NCBI RefSeq assembly: GCF_902806685.2 | Contig: NC_048542.1 | Location: 9,346,533 to 9,410,532 of the forward strand | Length of the DNA stretch: 64,000 bases | Direction: 5' to 3' | Source of the DNA: Maniola hyperantus | Taxonomy: Eukaryota; Arthropoda; Insecta; Lepidoptera; Nymphalidae | Shown: piece by piece, positions 24,241 through 35,867 of the stretch | Layout: every line of letters starts with the position of its first letter | Position numbering within the stretch: position 1 is the stretch's first letter | Position numbers and translations under genes: made by a program | The notes under the pieces: generated by a model | Seen by the model: the letters and a program-made list of their open reading frames with translations, nothing else | What the model was told of the DNA's origin: nothing | The model's database searches: none

Positions 24241-24469
24241 TTGTATATATAAAAGAAAAACTGACTGACTGACTGACAGTCTGATCTATCAATGCACAGC
24301 TCAAACAACTATGTAGATGGATCGGGCTGAAATTTGGTATGCAGATAGCTTTTATGACGTACATCCGCTAAGAAAGGATTTTTGAAAATTCTATTTCTAA
24401 AGGGGTAATACTTATAGGGGGTTGAAATTTGTGTAGTCCACGCCGAATGAAGTCGCGGGAATAAGCTAG
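24241..24469 (+). mobile_element. Helitron-like repeat, family A copy 5
   Basis: Degraded 5' end (ttgtatatataaaag), GACT run, shared body, and an intact 3' end with CTAG at 24466-24469 followed by T. Confidence 0.65.
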
Positions 24470-25120
24470 TATATAAACCGCAAAATTCAAACCATTACAT
24501 TGGTTCTACTAGTTTAAGATGTTATAAAAACAACAAAGATTCCGATGAATTGAGAACCTCCTCCTTTTTTGAAGTCAGTTAAAAGGAGAAAACCTAGAGT
24601 GTTCTCTTTTAACGTTAACCCCCACTAAGAAAAGATTTCCAATAATTCTACCCGTGTGTAGTCGGAGCAGGTCAACTAGTGTTATAGAAGAACTGATTAT
24701 CTGAAGTACCTATCGAAGTACAGCTCAAACCTTCTAGTCTAGCGACCGTCTAGAAACATGAGATAATGCATGTAAATATGCTCTGTAGTGAAGACCTTCA
24801 CGAGGATTTTGATAAATTCCAACGAGAACTTTAAAACCCAAATCATAAAAATTCCTAGTAGGTTAGTAGACCTATTTAAGTATTTATTATCACAGACTAA
24901 AGTGACCAATATAATCAATCAAGGGAGTCGTCTAGATCGAGAAATCGTGCTTTGAATAAACCTATTTCTGGTGATATTGAAAACAAAATAAGAATCAAAC
25001 ATTAAATTTTCACAGAAATATCTGTTATATTCAATTTTAACCCAAACAAATATTGGGATTTTACATACAAAATCTTTGACACCGGTAGTTGAATGAACCG
25101 TTTTAGTTGCATGCATAATT

Positions 25121-25181
25121 CACACCTCAAATGTTGATGAAATTGCTCAATTTAAGCGCTATTCAGCCACTAGTGCTTACC
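25121..25181 (+). repeat. Short dispersed repeat, pair with 25874-25929
   Basis: Shares tcaaatgttgat, gaaattg and tcaatttaagcgctattcag in the same order with the copy 750 bp downstream. The two are local duplicates of unknown origin. Confidence 0.6.
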
Positions 25182-25332
25182 AGTCCACTGTTATATTCGT
25201 ACTCCGTAAAATGTTCGTCTTTACTATAATTGTGAATTGTAACGATTTATGAGTAGGTATGTTTATTAATGTTCGTTTGCGCATCATACAAAAACACAAA
25301 CATGGAGACGTTTTCTCTTAGACTTACATAAT

Positions 25333-25419
25333 AGCCCGCGACAGGTCGAGATGACAATCGGGGTATGGGGCGGGGGAACGCCCCGCACACCCGCACAGCC
25401 CCTGCGCTAACCCGGTGAG
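25333..25419 (+). mobile_element. GC-rich foldback element (family E), left half
   Basis: Has the left terminal repeat gcgacaggtcgagatg, the tgacaatcggggta step and the cgccccgcacacccgcac core of the complete copies at 29973 and 53760. It stops after gcgctaacccggtgagg, so the right arm is deleted. Confidence 0.7.
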
Positions 25420-25873
25420 GACGAGCTATTTTAAAGTTAGTACCTACCTAAAATACTTTTGGACATGAAATGGGGTCAAATACTATTACTATGCTTTTAA
25501 TTAACTTTTTACGCAATTTACCAGTAAGTATCGCCATTATTAAACGTACCTACCAGAGATAGCAAAAGATACATAGATTCCCGGAAAACGGCAGACAGTG
25601 TTAGGCCATACATGTTGTAGACTAACGAAACCTGTGATCGAAACCATACCGATAACTCAGTTTTAATTTTATAGTATCGAACATTTCCACATAGATATAA
25701 TATATATATTTTAGTTTTTAGGATAGATAGGAACAGCCCTATCTAGCTAGTTAGCTACAATATTTTTAAGTGATACCTTTAAATTTCACCTCTACTACCC
25801 ATTTTTTTAAAGCGTTTGGATATTGATAACTGAATTTACGTAATAAATTTTATTTGCATCTGCAACACAATTC

Positions 25874-25929
25874 GCGCGTCAAATGTTGATCATGGAAATT
25901 GATCAATTTAAGCGCTATTCAGGGGTTGA
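25874..25929 (+). repeat. Short dispersed repeat, second copy
   Basis: See the copy at 25121-25181. This one carries a 4-base insertion within the gttgat...gaaattg part. Confidence 0.6.
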
Positions 25930-26843
25930 AGCTAACTGATGGCTATTAATCTTGTTAGATACCACGATATATGTGATTTCGATTTACTATACTCTTGGTG
26001 TTAATATCATAGGCCGTAGGTATATCGTCTGTAACTAAAACCCACCTAAATCACACAATCATGGTCTTTTTAACATTATTGTACAACATATTATAAGAGT
26101 AACTATATAAAATTCTCTACCTACCTGACTTTTAATACGTAAATATAAGACGTAAATAATTGTAAGTGTATTTGTCAGTGTAAGTATGGATATACACGGT
26201 GAAGTTTTAGTGGTTGTCTTCCCGCGGCAGAATGATTTGGCCTCAGTAATACTATCGAAATTTTGAGTTAAACTTAAAAAATTAAAAAACTTTTGTTTTG
26301 AAATAATTAAAAAAAATATCGACAACTCGAAAGTGTGAGAAACAATAGTAACTTCCTAGACGTAACTTGAATAGTAGGTAGGTACATCTCCTCGAACAGC
26401 GCTGCCAATAAAGTGAAATTTTTTAGAGCAAAATAAGCTCTCGCGCGTAGTGATCCGGCATAAAGTAGCTTGCGCGCACGCGGTATCACTATTGGTTCGA
26501 GGTCTTATTCGATTTTTGTTTTTCTCGATTTTAAATTTGTCATTTTTGACACAAATAATTTTTTATATTTATAAATCGCTTGTAATACCACGACAAAATC
26601 ATTTCGCTTCGGGAAAACAACCATCAAAATTTCAGCGTGTAGATAGTACGAACCACAAGAGAACGCGTATTTTACAGGAAGATTTAAACAAAATGTTTGA
26701 ATTTTCTTGTTCAACAACATTATTATGTTTAGCTGAACCGTAGGTACACGTCAATTTGTTGTTAAATTACAGCTTTTCAAGAGACAGCCTTTCCTTATTT
26801 TCTGCTCGCTTATTTATATATATCAGTACCCATATTCTTGGAA
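25930..26843. other. No supported gene
   Basis: Overlapping frames of 60-97 codons on both strands at 26059-26743 show hydrophobic or compositionally biased translations with no domain. No splice-site pattern supports them. Confidence 0.5.
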
Positions 26844-27001
26844 TCTAAATATATAAAAGGAAAAGCTGACTGACTGACTATACAATCGATGATGTAGACA
26901 TCCGCTAAGAAAGGGTTTTTGAAAACTCAACCCCTAAGGGGGTAAAATAGGGGTTTGAAATTTGTGTAGTTCACGTGGATGAAGTCGCGAGCATAAGCTA
27001 G
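26844..27001 (+). mobile_element. Helitron-like repeat, family A copy 6, internally deleted
   Basis: Both termini are intact (TCTAAATATATAAAAGG after A, and CTAG before T at 26998-27001). About 65 bp between the GACT run and gacatccgctaagaaag are missing. Confidence 0.75.
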
Positions 27002-27330
27002 TAATCGATCGAGCTAGTCATTTCCTAACGCTGTAACATTGTTGGCACTTACTCTATATTTTGTACCAAAAGTAGACGTTACATTTGTCAATCCATCATG
27101 TGGTCCGGCAATCTTGGCACATGTATCGTACTACAACAATATATCGCTGGAAGTTATATTTGTCGGAAATGTGTATACTTAGGTACTTACCTAGATTATT
27201 TTTAGTTCTTGCAGAGTTTATCTGGAGAGATATTTACACGTATCATCTGAAACATTTGTTACTGTTTATCAAAGCGTGTGTGTTAATTTTTTAATTTCGT
27301 AACTTCTGTTCGTGGTGAAAATTAAATTTC

Positions 27331-27540
27331 AGGTACAGTTCTTGCAATTCACGAAGGCGAGTGGCTCATGTTTGTGTTTAAGTCGTATCGGTATAAGTAA
27401 CATACACTGAATATGTGCGTTTGTGAGCGCTTTCTCGCGACTATTGGTCCGACATGCACGCACACTTACGAAATGCCCGTGTATCGGACGTAACCACAAG
27501 TAAAGTCCACTCGCCTTCGTGAATTGCAAGAACTGTACCT
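27331..27540. mobile_element. MITE with perfect 34-bp terminal inverted repeats
   Basis: Left arm 27331-27364 (aggtacagttcttgcaattc...) and right arm 27507-27540 (...gaattgcaagaactgtacct) are exact reverse complements over 34 bp, around a 142-bp interior. The interior has no coding capacity. No clear target-site duplication was seen beside the arms, so the superfamily is not assigned. Perfect arms suggest a recent insertion. Confidence 0.85.
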
Positions 27541-28477
27541 ACTGACTTACTTATATTTACATGATACATTGTACGAGTATATCACTGACCTTCGTAATTT
27601 TTTAGTCCCCTGCCGTGCTAAGTTCGTGTTTGTTCGGGATAATCTCAGCAACTGCTGTACAGATTTTCATACGGTTTTTATTATTAGAAAGAGAGTTTAT
27701 CTGATAGGGTTAGCAGTTACAATGATTAATGAACATTTTGGGGGAATTATATCAATTATTGTGAATTAAATCGGAAAAAATCGTCCCATCTGAGCGCTTT
27801 CTTGGTATGTGATGCGTAAATTGTTAAAATTACACGAAAACAATGTATAGCGGAAAAGTTACTCTCAAATACTTGTGTGAAGCCGGGGCGGATCGCTAGG
27901 AAGTTACAAAATTTAACAGCTTTAATATAGCAAAACATATTTAGTGACAATATGTTAATGTGGAATGATCTGGGAGCCCAATTACCAATGTACTACACAT
28001 TATGACAAGAAACCCCTTGCCTTACATAATGATGCAATACTATGAAAAGACAGAGATTTAGCGACAAAAATCTCTTCAAATTGTAGCGATGTAATTTAGA
28101 TAGCGAAAACATCAAATAAAATTAAAGTTGTGTGACGAAACATCGTGCTCTAAAAATTTCTGGGAAAATGTTTTCGATTTAAGCGAGGAACATCTTCAAA
28201 GCAAGCAAATAGAGAAGGAGAATCTTAATTTAATTTTATCTCAGTGTACTTTAGCATAATGTCGTCCCGTAATAAGAGTGCGACCTGTTTCTACCCCGAT
28301 TTATTTCTTGAAGTCTGTTTTTTGTACTAACCAATGTGTTTTACTTATAATTACTAAAACTAGCTGATACCCGTGTATTTATCGTTAAAAATTTCGTACA
28401 AATTCTTTCTTAGAAGGGTTCTATGTAAAAGCAAAAAGCTGTAAATCTGTTGATAATGATAATATGTCAACCAATCA
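27541..28477. other. No supported gene
   Basis: Frames of 64-81 codons at 27524-27950 start inside the right arm of the preceding element or lack any feature. Near 28361 a short Helitron-like end (actagctgatacccg) is visible. Confidence 0.45.
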
Positions 28478-28690
28478 GTTCGCCCAGTTGTCCAACTGGC
28501 CGTGGAGACGATGGGCTGCTAGGGCGAGGAGGGGAAGAGCTTTGTGCGCGACATCGACCGTCGTTTAAGGGAAAGGGGCTGCAATCTGTGCTATGGGGCC
28601 TACCTGGTCCAAAGGTTGTCCATCATCATTCATCGTGGCAATGCTGCCAGCTTCATGGACACCTTTGACCCAGGGGCTACCAGGGGCAAA
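28478..28690 (+). pseudogene. Non-LTR retrotransposon protein C-terminal remnant
   Basis: The plus strand encodes, with one stop (TAG near 28519), a stretch reading VVQLAVETMGC and then FVRDIDRRLRERG and YGAYLVQRLSIIIHRGNAAS. I recognise this as the conserved tail of LINE reverse-transcriptase polyproteins (typical pattern: LAVETLG, a basic helix, SFLVQRISLAVQRGNAAS). The region stands out by G+C content. Flanking catalytic regions are absent. Confidence 0.6.
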
Positions 28691-29972
28691 ATTTTCGATT
28701 GAAAACATTATTACGGAAAACCCGTAATTATGTATTTTTAAATCTGTCAGTTGATCATTTTATAATAATAATTGTATAGTGCTCTGGATGCTTACAACCC
28801 GAGAACCAAAGATTTTGATGCATTATAACCAATTGTTTTTTTCATCGAGTAAAAAATATGTATCGTTTACAATAAAATGTCTCCAAAGAAAAAAAGTATC
28901 AAAGCAAAAAACTGACTGCTTAACAATAGGTTGTTGTGTTAATCATGTAATAAATATTGTGGACATTATGTTTAAAGGTTTAAGGTTCATTTTATTGTAT
29001 CTCTGTGTGTTGTTCTTGGGTCATCACGAGAGTGGTTCAAGTAAACTTTTATATTATTTTAGAGATCCGCTAGAAACAATTTAAGGCAATTATATGTTAA
29101 GATTAAAAATAAGTTAGGTTAGGTTTGGTTATTTTACGCGTAGAAAGGTAAATAACGACTCAAGAAATCTCAGAGTTCTTCATGAAGTCCTTTGCCCCAG
29201 ACTTGCGACTCTTTTCTATAAAGATAAATACATACGGCACAAATGCTAGATTGTTGTTAGAAAATTAGATTTTTAAGTTACTTCTAAGGCTACAGTATAA
29301 TTCTAGATACTTATATAAATTATTTTCGCAGGGCTATCTTATCAATTTAAAAGTTGTATGGCGAGAACATTCCGAAATTGGACGATTGTTTATTACGTTC
29401 AGGGTTTAGATCGTAATTTGATTTACAGATTGTAATTGCAATCGCTCTTTAATTAAACGAAATTGTCACTAAGCTTAACCAAGTGTGATAATAATTAATT
29501 AAATAGATTAGTTCTCTTGTGTTGTAACTTTGTCCTCGGGCACTGGTTTGTGGGTCTTGAAACATGAAAATTTTCGTGTAAGTTTTCTCGTTAATAATAT
29601 GTTACTTTTTTGTTTAGTAAACAAAATTGAATATTTTTCAGCAATTAGAAGAACCCTCGAAAAAATCCTTTCAAAGTTTTTCGCTTGACGATACTAAGTA
29701 ACCGGAAGACCCTCATTTCAGATGTTACCCTCATATACAACGTCAATGAAAAAAGGAAAGTTTCCCCGCAAAACTAGGAGGTTCCCGAGTTTCGGGCAAA
29801 AGTGTTCTTGATGGTTTTAATGTGTTTTCTTAGACGACAATAAAAAGTAAAATAAACTGTGTTTGGAACAATAATTGATAAAGTTACAATAATGAGAAAA
29901 ATGATCTTAAAAAAGTAAAATTGTGTTGTAGCACAGAATCAATCCTGATTTCTATGTTAAAAAAGTGTGTAT
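28691..29972. other. No supported gene
   Basis: A 101-codon plus frame at 28779-29084 has a hydrophobic end but no domain, and nothing else supports it as a gene. The remainder is AT-rich. Confidence 0.45.
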
Positions 29973-30138
29973 CAGTACGCCACAGGTCGAGATGGTAATC
30001 GGGGTGAAAACGCCCCGCACACCCGCACAGCCCCCGCGCTAACCCGGTGCGGGCGAGCACGGGCGCTCTGTGCGGGTGCGCGGGACGTCCCCCCCCCGCC
30101 TCATACCCCAATTGCTATCTCGACTTGTCGCGTACTAT
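29973..30138. mobile_element. GC-rich foldback element (family E), complete
   Basis: Left arm cagtacgccacaggtcgaga and right arm tctcgacttgtcgcgtacta are imperfect inverted repeats extending inward through aatcggggt/accccaatt to a C-rich centre (ccccccccgcc). The whole 166 bp can fold on itself. Frames on both strands here are artefacts of its composition. Confidence 0.8.
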
Positions 30139-30284
30139 ACCTTTACAATTTTGATTTATAAAGTCGTAAAATTAAAAAATAAACTCAGTGATTTTGAAAA
30201 AAAAACCGGTTAAGTCGATGTTTAGGTGAATTTTAATGAGTAGGTATAGTAGAGTAACAGGCGTTTTAAAGCTACACTTAGACT

Positions 30285-30350
30285 TAGACTGCATCGTCAC
30301 TTACCATCAGGTGAGATTGCAGTCAAGGGCTAACTTGTATCTGAATAAAA
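30285..30350 (+). mobile_element. SINE family 3, 3' tail
   Basis: gactgcatcgtcacttacca, tcaggtgagattgcagtcaa, gggctaactt and an A-rich end. The same 3' end terminates the headed copy at 58962-59193. Confidence 0.65.
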
Positions 30351-31885
30351 AAATACACTAATCTAAGCTACTTTTAACTCCCGACGCAAACAGAGGTTAT
30401 AAGGTTATTGGTGTATATCTGTATGTCCGTCTGTGGCATCGTAACTTTCAAACTGATGAACCGATTTTGAGTTAGTTTTTTTGTATGAAAAGCGATTTTA
30501 CGAAAAATTTATTCCCACAGAAAAGTTGCGGGAACTGGTACTCTTTACATTTTTTTGGCTTTGATATTCTGGAAAGTATTATTAAAATTTAAATTATTAT
30601 GAAATGGTGAATAAAATAATGATTTATAGCATAAAATGTAAATTAACCTTTACCTGTTATTTGCATAAAGGGTGATTTTTTCATTTGTATCAAATCAAAG
30701 GTAAATACGAGAATCAAGGTTGGAAAGCTCATCAATCAACGACCGGCGGCGCTCGGAAACAATTGGCATGATTTATAACTACGGAATTTGTCTATATTAT
30801 TTGACGCACGAAAATTCTTTCGTACTTAACGTGACATATAGCTACCTAAATATTTGTTTTTCTTCTCTGTTCAGTTTTCGACAACCTTTCCATGGCACGG
30901 TGGTGAACGCGGTCGCCTTATAAGTGAAAGGGTTCCTGGATTGGTCAATTCGGAAAACATTGACCTACTATATCACCTACGTTGATTGAAAAATATTTAA
31001 TTAGCTCTGTTCTGGTCTGGATTCGACTTTGACTTAATACCACCTTGTTAGTAGGGTGGTAGATAAATCTGCTGGTGCAGTGACGCCAGATTAACTCTTT
31101 ATTTCACATTGCTGAGGCCTGGTGGTCAAGCCAGGTCCTATTTTAAAGTCACAGGAGTACGCGGAACACTTTTGCGCCAGGAAAATCGTAGCAGTATCCT
31201 AGATTTAATTTCATAAACTAAATGGACGGAAAAATTGAAGGCTTTTGTCTGGTATGTCCAAATTATTATCCACGTCTGTTTGACCTATAAGACCCGAATA
31301 CCGCCTACAATGCCTGGCGCGCGTACCTACCTACTATTTATAACTACACTGTCAGTGAACAACATCATAACGTATGTATATTCGATATCTACTCATGTGA
31401 CGCGACTACGCGGCCGATATACGCGAAGAAGAAATTCAGAACGAATAAGAATAAAGAACTAACTTCACACTTCGGAAACGAAAAATATTGTTCGCAAACT
31501 GTTACAAACACCGGCAGACAGATTAGACACTCCCAATGAACATCCAAAGAACGAGGAAATAAATAATTCCCACCCTTCGCTATTGATCTCAACCTCATTT
31601 ATAAAAGGACGAGACTTATCGAGAACTTTCGACGATATTTATTATTGAGGAAAGAGGCTGGGCGCACATAAGCTATTATTACTTGAGATTCTACCCTCTA
31701 GATATTTTTTCTAAAGACAACCTCAAGTTTCTCTAGGACTTGCCTAGCTTTGGAATGCATAAATACCTAGCTGTTTAGTTCGGATGCGGTCATAAAATAT
31801 TACCTACGTTTTAATTTGACTAAAAAATTCTTAATAGTATCTTATAGCCTTATAGGTAGATACAGTAAGATCAACAGATCTCTAT
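30351..31885. other. No supported gene
   Basis: 30410-30560 resembles a repeat body (cgtaactttcaaactgatga), and 31010-31100 (gacttaataccaccttg, agtagggtggtag) may be a decayed SINE. Frames of 67-75 codons at 30720-31598 lack support. Confidence 0.45.
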
Positions 31886-31955
31886 AAATACACGCTGGAC
31901 TTGTGATTACCGAGCTGTTTTTGAAGCAAATTGATTTTCGCAATTTTGGCGCTGA
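31886..31955 (+). repeat. Dispersed repeat, pair member with 12004-12105
   Basis: Same ordered blocks as the first copy, shortened by about 30 bp. Confidence 0.45.
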
Positions 31956-31984
31956 AGTCTGTAAGTTTCGCTTAAAAACTTTTT

Positions 31985-32120
31985 TTGAAATTTAAAAGCT
32001 ACAGTATTCTTTCTTGTCCAACTAAACTAACTTGTGCTAGAAAAATTTACGACAGTGGGTAATGGGTGGGCTTTAAACCTACTTACGATTTATAAAATTT
32101 TAGACCGTTCTGCGATCGTT
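31985..32120 (-). mobile_element. Decayed tRNA-derived SINE, family 1
   Basis: Colinear with 1696-1870 on the same strand: agtattctttcttgtccaac, cttgtgctag, tacgacagtg, gggtgggctttaaacct. The head has lost recognisable promoter boxes. Confidence 0.5.
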
Positions 32121-32587
32121 GAGATAAATATACTTTAATTTCCTAGGAGCATCATGATTCTAGCAATATTGTTTTAGTTCGTAAAGAAAACGATTGGTAT
32201 GAAGACTCCTGAGCTCTCCATTTTTTTTTAACAAAAAATCCTGTTTCGAAAAAAATTTCCTATTTCATCGTTTTTTTTTTAATTTCTAAACAGCAATCTT
32301 TTTAATAAGTGCCCCATAAACTTCCGTCGAAATAAATAAAGGAGAAAATCCGGAAAATAAAAACGGGTTTTCGTAGAGAAATTTCCCTTTTAGAAGCCTG
32401 TTTAAAATTCAAACTATATGTGTAGTGTATTTTAACTTTTATTTTCAATTCGTGCGTTTCATTCCACTTTCAGTTTGGGTTCGTCTGCACTTTTTTCCTT
32501 TTGTATTTCCACTTTGAAACGAATAGTTTTTGTAATCGACCTGAAAAAAACGAATAGTTTTCCTTTGGAACCGTATTATTATTTACT

Positions 32588-32790
32588 AGCCGATGCCTAC
32601 AACTCTTGCAACTTTGTTCGCCTGAAGTTAAGTTTTTTAAAATCCCGTGAAAACTCTTTGATTTTCCGGGATATAACGTAGCATGTGTCACTATCCAAAT
32701 TTTTAAATATAGGTACCTACCCACGCAGCAATCATGTCAATCCGTTGCTCCACTGTGACGTGATTGAAGGACAAACCGACACGTTTTAGT
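32588..32790 (-). mobile_element. Helitron-like repeat, family B
   Basis: Starts at tagccgatgcctacaac (degraded CTAG end), then aaaatcccgtgaaaactctt, gattttccgggatataacg, and ends near ccgttgctccactgtgacg. The gcgaaagtgtg 5' terminus is missing. Confidence 0.55.
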
Positions 32791-33417
32791 TAAAACAAGA
32801 CAGATTTATACTAGCGATATAACGGTGTCTCGTTTTAACAATGGTGATCTTAACAGAAACTTAAGTCTGTGCAAAGTCTCAACTTAGTCCAAAGGCTCGT
32901 ACAAAATTTGGCTTCACATCAAGCTCAAGGTTATTTAAGCACTGTACACCCTTAATTAAATCACGTCTAATTGGAAATAGGGTACAGTTCCGCAACGCAA
33001 TCAGCTTTGTTAGTATATCATTATTTGAAAGCTCTGTCGAATTAATAATGATGAACTAATAGTTATATCAAATCTATGTTCCATTACAATACAAAGAGGA
33101 AATGGAGTGTTACGTAAGCTGGTAGCGACAGGGTAGGTATAACATTAATTATGCTTGTTGCAACGTTGAACCTAGTCGATAATTGGATGGGCGATAGAGC
33201 TTCGGAGATACAAATATGCTATTTACTTTCTACGCTTCTGAGAACACGGTGAACCAAACAGCTGGTGTTTTCTCCAGCACCCGATAAAATAATCGTAAAC
33301 TTATTAATCAAAATAATTATTCTAAAGCTGACCTAGAAAAGTACTCAATACTATAATACTTGAATAGCAGTCGCTCCTAATGAAAATGACATGAACTGAT
33401 TCCTAAATATGGGTGGT

Positions 33418-33540
33418 TACTGATGTTTCAGCATGGAGGCCCTTCAAAGTTAGCCTGCTACCACCTTAGATTGCATCATCACTTACCACCGAGCGAGATT
33501 GCAGTCAAGGTATACCTACCTAATCGAATATAATAAATAA
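33418..33540 (+). mobile_element. SINE family 3, 3' part
   Basis: Blocks: atggaggcccttcaaag, tgctaccaccttag, attgcatcatcacttacca, gagattgcagtcaagg, then an A-rich end. No tRNA-like head remains. Confidence 0.6.
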
Positions 33541-33601
33541 AAATATAGCTTAGAATGATAATATATTAAATCAGTTCAGAATGAAAGCCATCCTGTTTAA
33601 A

Positions 33602-34452
33602 TACCAGGAACAAGCTACAATGATCACATGCAATGTATTTAATTTATGATTGGAAGTGCGTTGTGCAATAACCTCCCAGATTTGATTAAAGCGTACGCGA
33701 CACCCAGTAAACAAGTGACCACAACCATTCAGTGACTGGACTGTTGTGCGAGTAATTGTCTCCTTTTGTGTACAACGAGTCGCTAGCTGATTGATACGTA
33801 GTTTGTAATGCTACAGGATTTAAACATTATGTGTTGGTACCTATTTAATAGAACACGTATAATTTTTTATTTAAGCCAAAAAATAAAAATAAATAGGAAT
33901 ATCAGGAACACGCTACAACGAAGAACTCAATATCACCCATGCAATTAATTTAATTTATGATTGCAAGTGCGTTGTGCAATAGCCCCCCAGATTTGATTAA
34001 AGCGTACGCGACACCCAGTAAACAAGTGACCACAACCATTCAGTGACTGGACTGTTGTGCGAGTAATTGTCTCCTTTTGTGTACAACGAGTCGCTAGCTG
34101 ATTGATACGTGGTTTGTAATGCTACAGGATTTAAACATTATGTGTTGGTACCTATTTAATAGAACACGTATAATTTTTTATTTAAGCCAAAAAATAAAAA
34201 TAAATAGGAATATCAGGAACACGCTACAACGAAGAACTCAATATCACCCATGCAATGAATTTAATTTATGATTGCAAGTGCGTTGTGCAATAGCCCCTCA
34301 GATTTGATTAAAGCGTACGCGACACCCAGTAAACAAGTGACCACAACCATTCAGTGACTGGACTGTTGTGCGAGTAATTGTCTCCTTTTGTGTACAAACA
34401 GTCGCGAGCTGATTGATACGTGGTTTCTAATGCTCCAGAATTTAAACATTGT
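33602..34452. repeat. 311-bp tandem repeat, about 2.7 units
   Basis: The anchor gcgtacgcgacacccagtaa recurs at 33691, 34002 and 34313, exactly 311 bp apart. Units 2 and 3 differ at only a few bases. Unit 1 has an 11-12-bp deletion and several changes in its first 60 bp. The unit has no coding frame, and its A+T-rich linker (aagccaaaaaataaaaataa) separates units. Confidence 0.9.
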
Positions 34453-34564
34453 ATGTACTCACTAGTACAGGCTCGAATTCTCATTAGTGGCACTATTATT
34501 ATATACTTCTATTATTAGACTGTGGCAGTGACCTACCGTGGTCTGTGTGTTCAATGTTCAATAA

Positions 34565-34939
34565 AAAACCGGCCAAGTGCGAGTCAGGCTCGCGCAATGA
34601 GGGTTCCGTACTACAGTCGTATTTTTTCGACATTTTGCACGACAATTCAAAAACTATGATGCATAAAAATAAATAAAAATCTGTTTTAGAATGTACAGGT
34701 GAAGACCTTTCATATGATACCCAATTTGATATAGTCACTCACTTCGAAAGTTCATGTTCATGACCACAATTTAATATTTTTTTGTGTGATCTAACCCTAA
34801 ATTCACGGTTTTCAGATTTTTCCCCAAATGTCAGCTATAAGATCAATGACATTCTAGAATGTCATTGTATAAGATCTACCTACCTGCCAAATTTCATGAT
34901 TCTAGGTCAACGGGAAGTACCCTGTAGGTTTCTTGACAG

Positions 34940-34970
<31 letters not shown>

Positions 34971-35026
34971 ACTAAGTGATCCTATAAGGGTTCCGTTTTT
35001 CCTTTTGAGGTACGGAACCCTAAAAA
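34565..35026 (+). repeat. Dispersed accggcc repeat (family D), complete
   Basis: Complete reference copy: aaaccggccaagtgcgagtc, gagggttccgtactacag, the cattttgcacgac and acctttcatatgataccc blocks, taagatctacctacctgcca, a GACA run at about 34937-34970, and the terminal ggtacggaaccctaaaaa. The gggttccgtac near the start is the reverse complement of the gtacggaaccc at the end, an internal inverted repeat. No protein is encoded; the class is unassigned. Confidence 0.8.
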
Positions 35027-35415
35027 TAGCTAAGGACGACATTGAAAAAGCCTCGACACTGCAATCCACCATTGCTGTATTATTTTCTCACAATCATATT
35101 ATGTAAATCGTCGCTTGAATTCTAAAACCATGTAAGTAGGTCAAAATTAGCAACTTTACAGAAGAGCGAAAAGCTTGCTGTCTCCAGAGGTTTGGATTGT
35201 TTGATGGATGGTTACCTTTAAAAGTTTCTATTATTTGTATTCTTGTTTCTGACTGGCTAAAACGACGGGTCACTCGATTCTGTACCGAATAGTTTCGAAA
35301 TGTTAACACCAAAAAAATAGTACTTATCCATACTTAATGTTAGAACTAAAGCGATTTTAAACCATATATTTAAACGCATATTCTCTAGTGCTAGTACCGT
35401 TATAATTTTTGAATA

Positions 35416-35600
35416 ATGTACTTAAATAATCCCGTGGGAAGTGGGAACTCGTTGATTTTACGGGATAAAAGTATTCTATGTCCGTTTCAAAGATGTAAGC
35501 TATTTCTGTACCAAAAAGATGATGTCCGCGAAGTTATCCACGTGGATTTAGTTTTTTTAAGAATGCTGTGGAAATTTTATATTTTTCGGGAAAAAAATTG
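35416..35600 (-). repeat. Family B-like body fragment
   Basis: aatcccgtgggaag, gttgattttacgggataaaa, aagatgtaagctatttctgt and cgaagttatccacgtg match reversed family B sequence. Both termini are missing. Confidence 0.5.
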
Positions 35601-35696
35601 CATATTATGTCAGCTGTTGGCAGTTCTTCTTGCGTACTCTTACGCAGTTCCTTAATCTAGCTACCTACGCAAAAAGCACAGCTAATAAAACAGTAT

Positions 35697-35867
35697 TACA
35701 GTACGTGACCGAAAGTAATATACATCGACCTTTAGAAGGAGATAGCAAATTTGTAGAGCACTGTCTCTGTCGTTGAGACCGACAAAACGTCACATAGGTA
35801 TGAGTGACAGAGACAATCTTTGTCATTCAAAAGGCCGATGTACATTAATTTCTGTCGCATACTGTAC
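35697..35867. mobile_element. Inverted-repeat element (family F), complete
   Basis: Left arm tacagtacgtgaccgaaagt continues to tacatcgacct; the right arm is the imperfect reverse complement (aggccgatgtacattaat, ctgtcgcatactgta), about 27 of 33 matching. The interior reads gtagagcactgtctctgtcg. A second copy lies at 55464-55602 in reverse orientation. Confidence 0.7.

Noticed and set aside
26059..26743. Cluster of overlapping 60-97-codon frames
   Set aside because: Opposed frames with hydrophobic or biased content; no motif, no splice sites.
29884..30161. Overlapping G+C-rich frames on both strands (also 54987-55334)
   Set aside because: They arise from foldback elements of family E; inverted arms give open frames on both strands by composition.
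33602..34452. 311-bp tandem repeat considered as a repeated protein-coding exon
   Set aside because: Every frame has stops in each unit and no splice pattern recurs.
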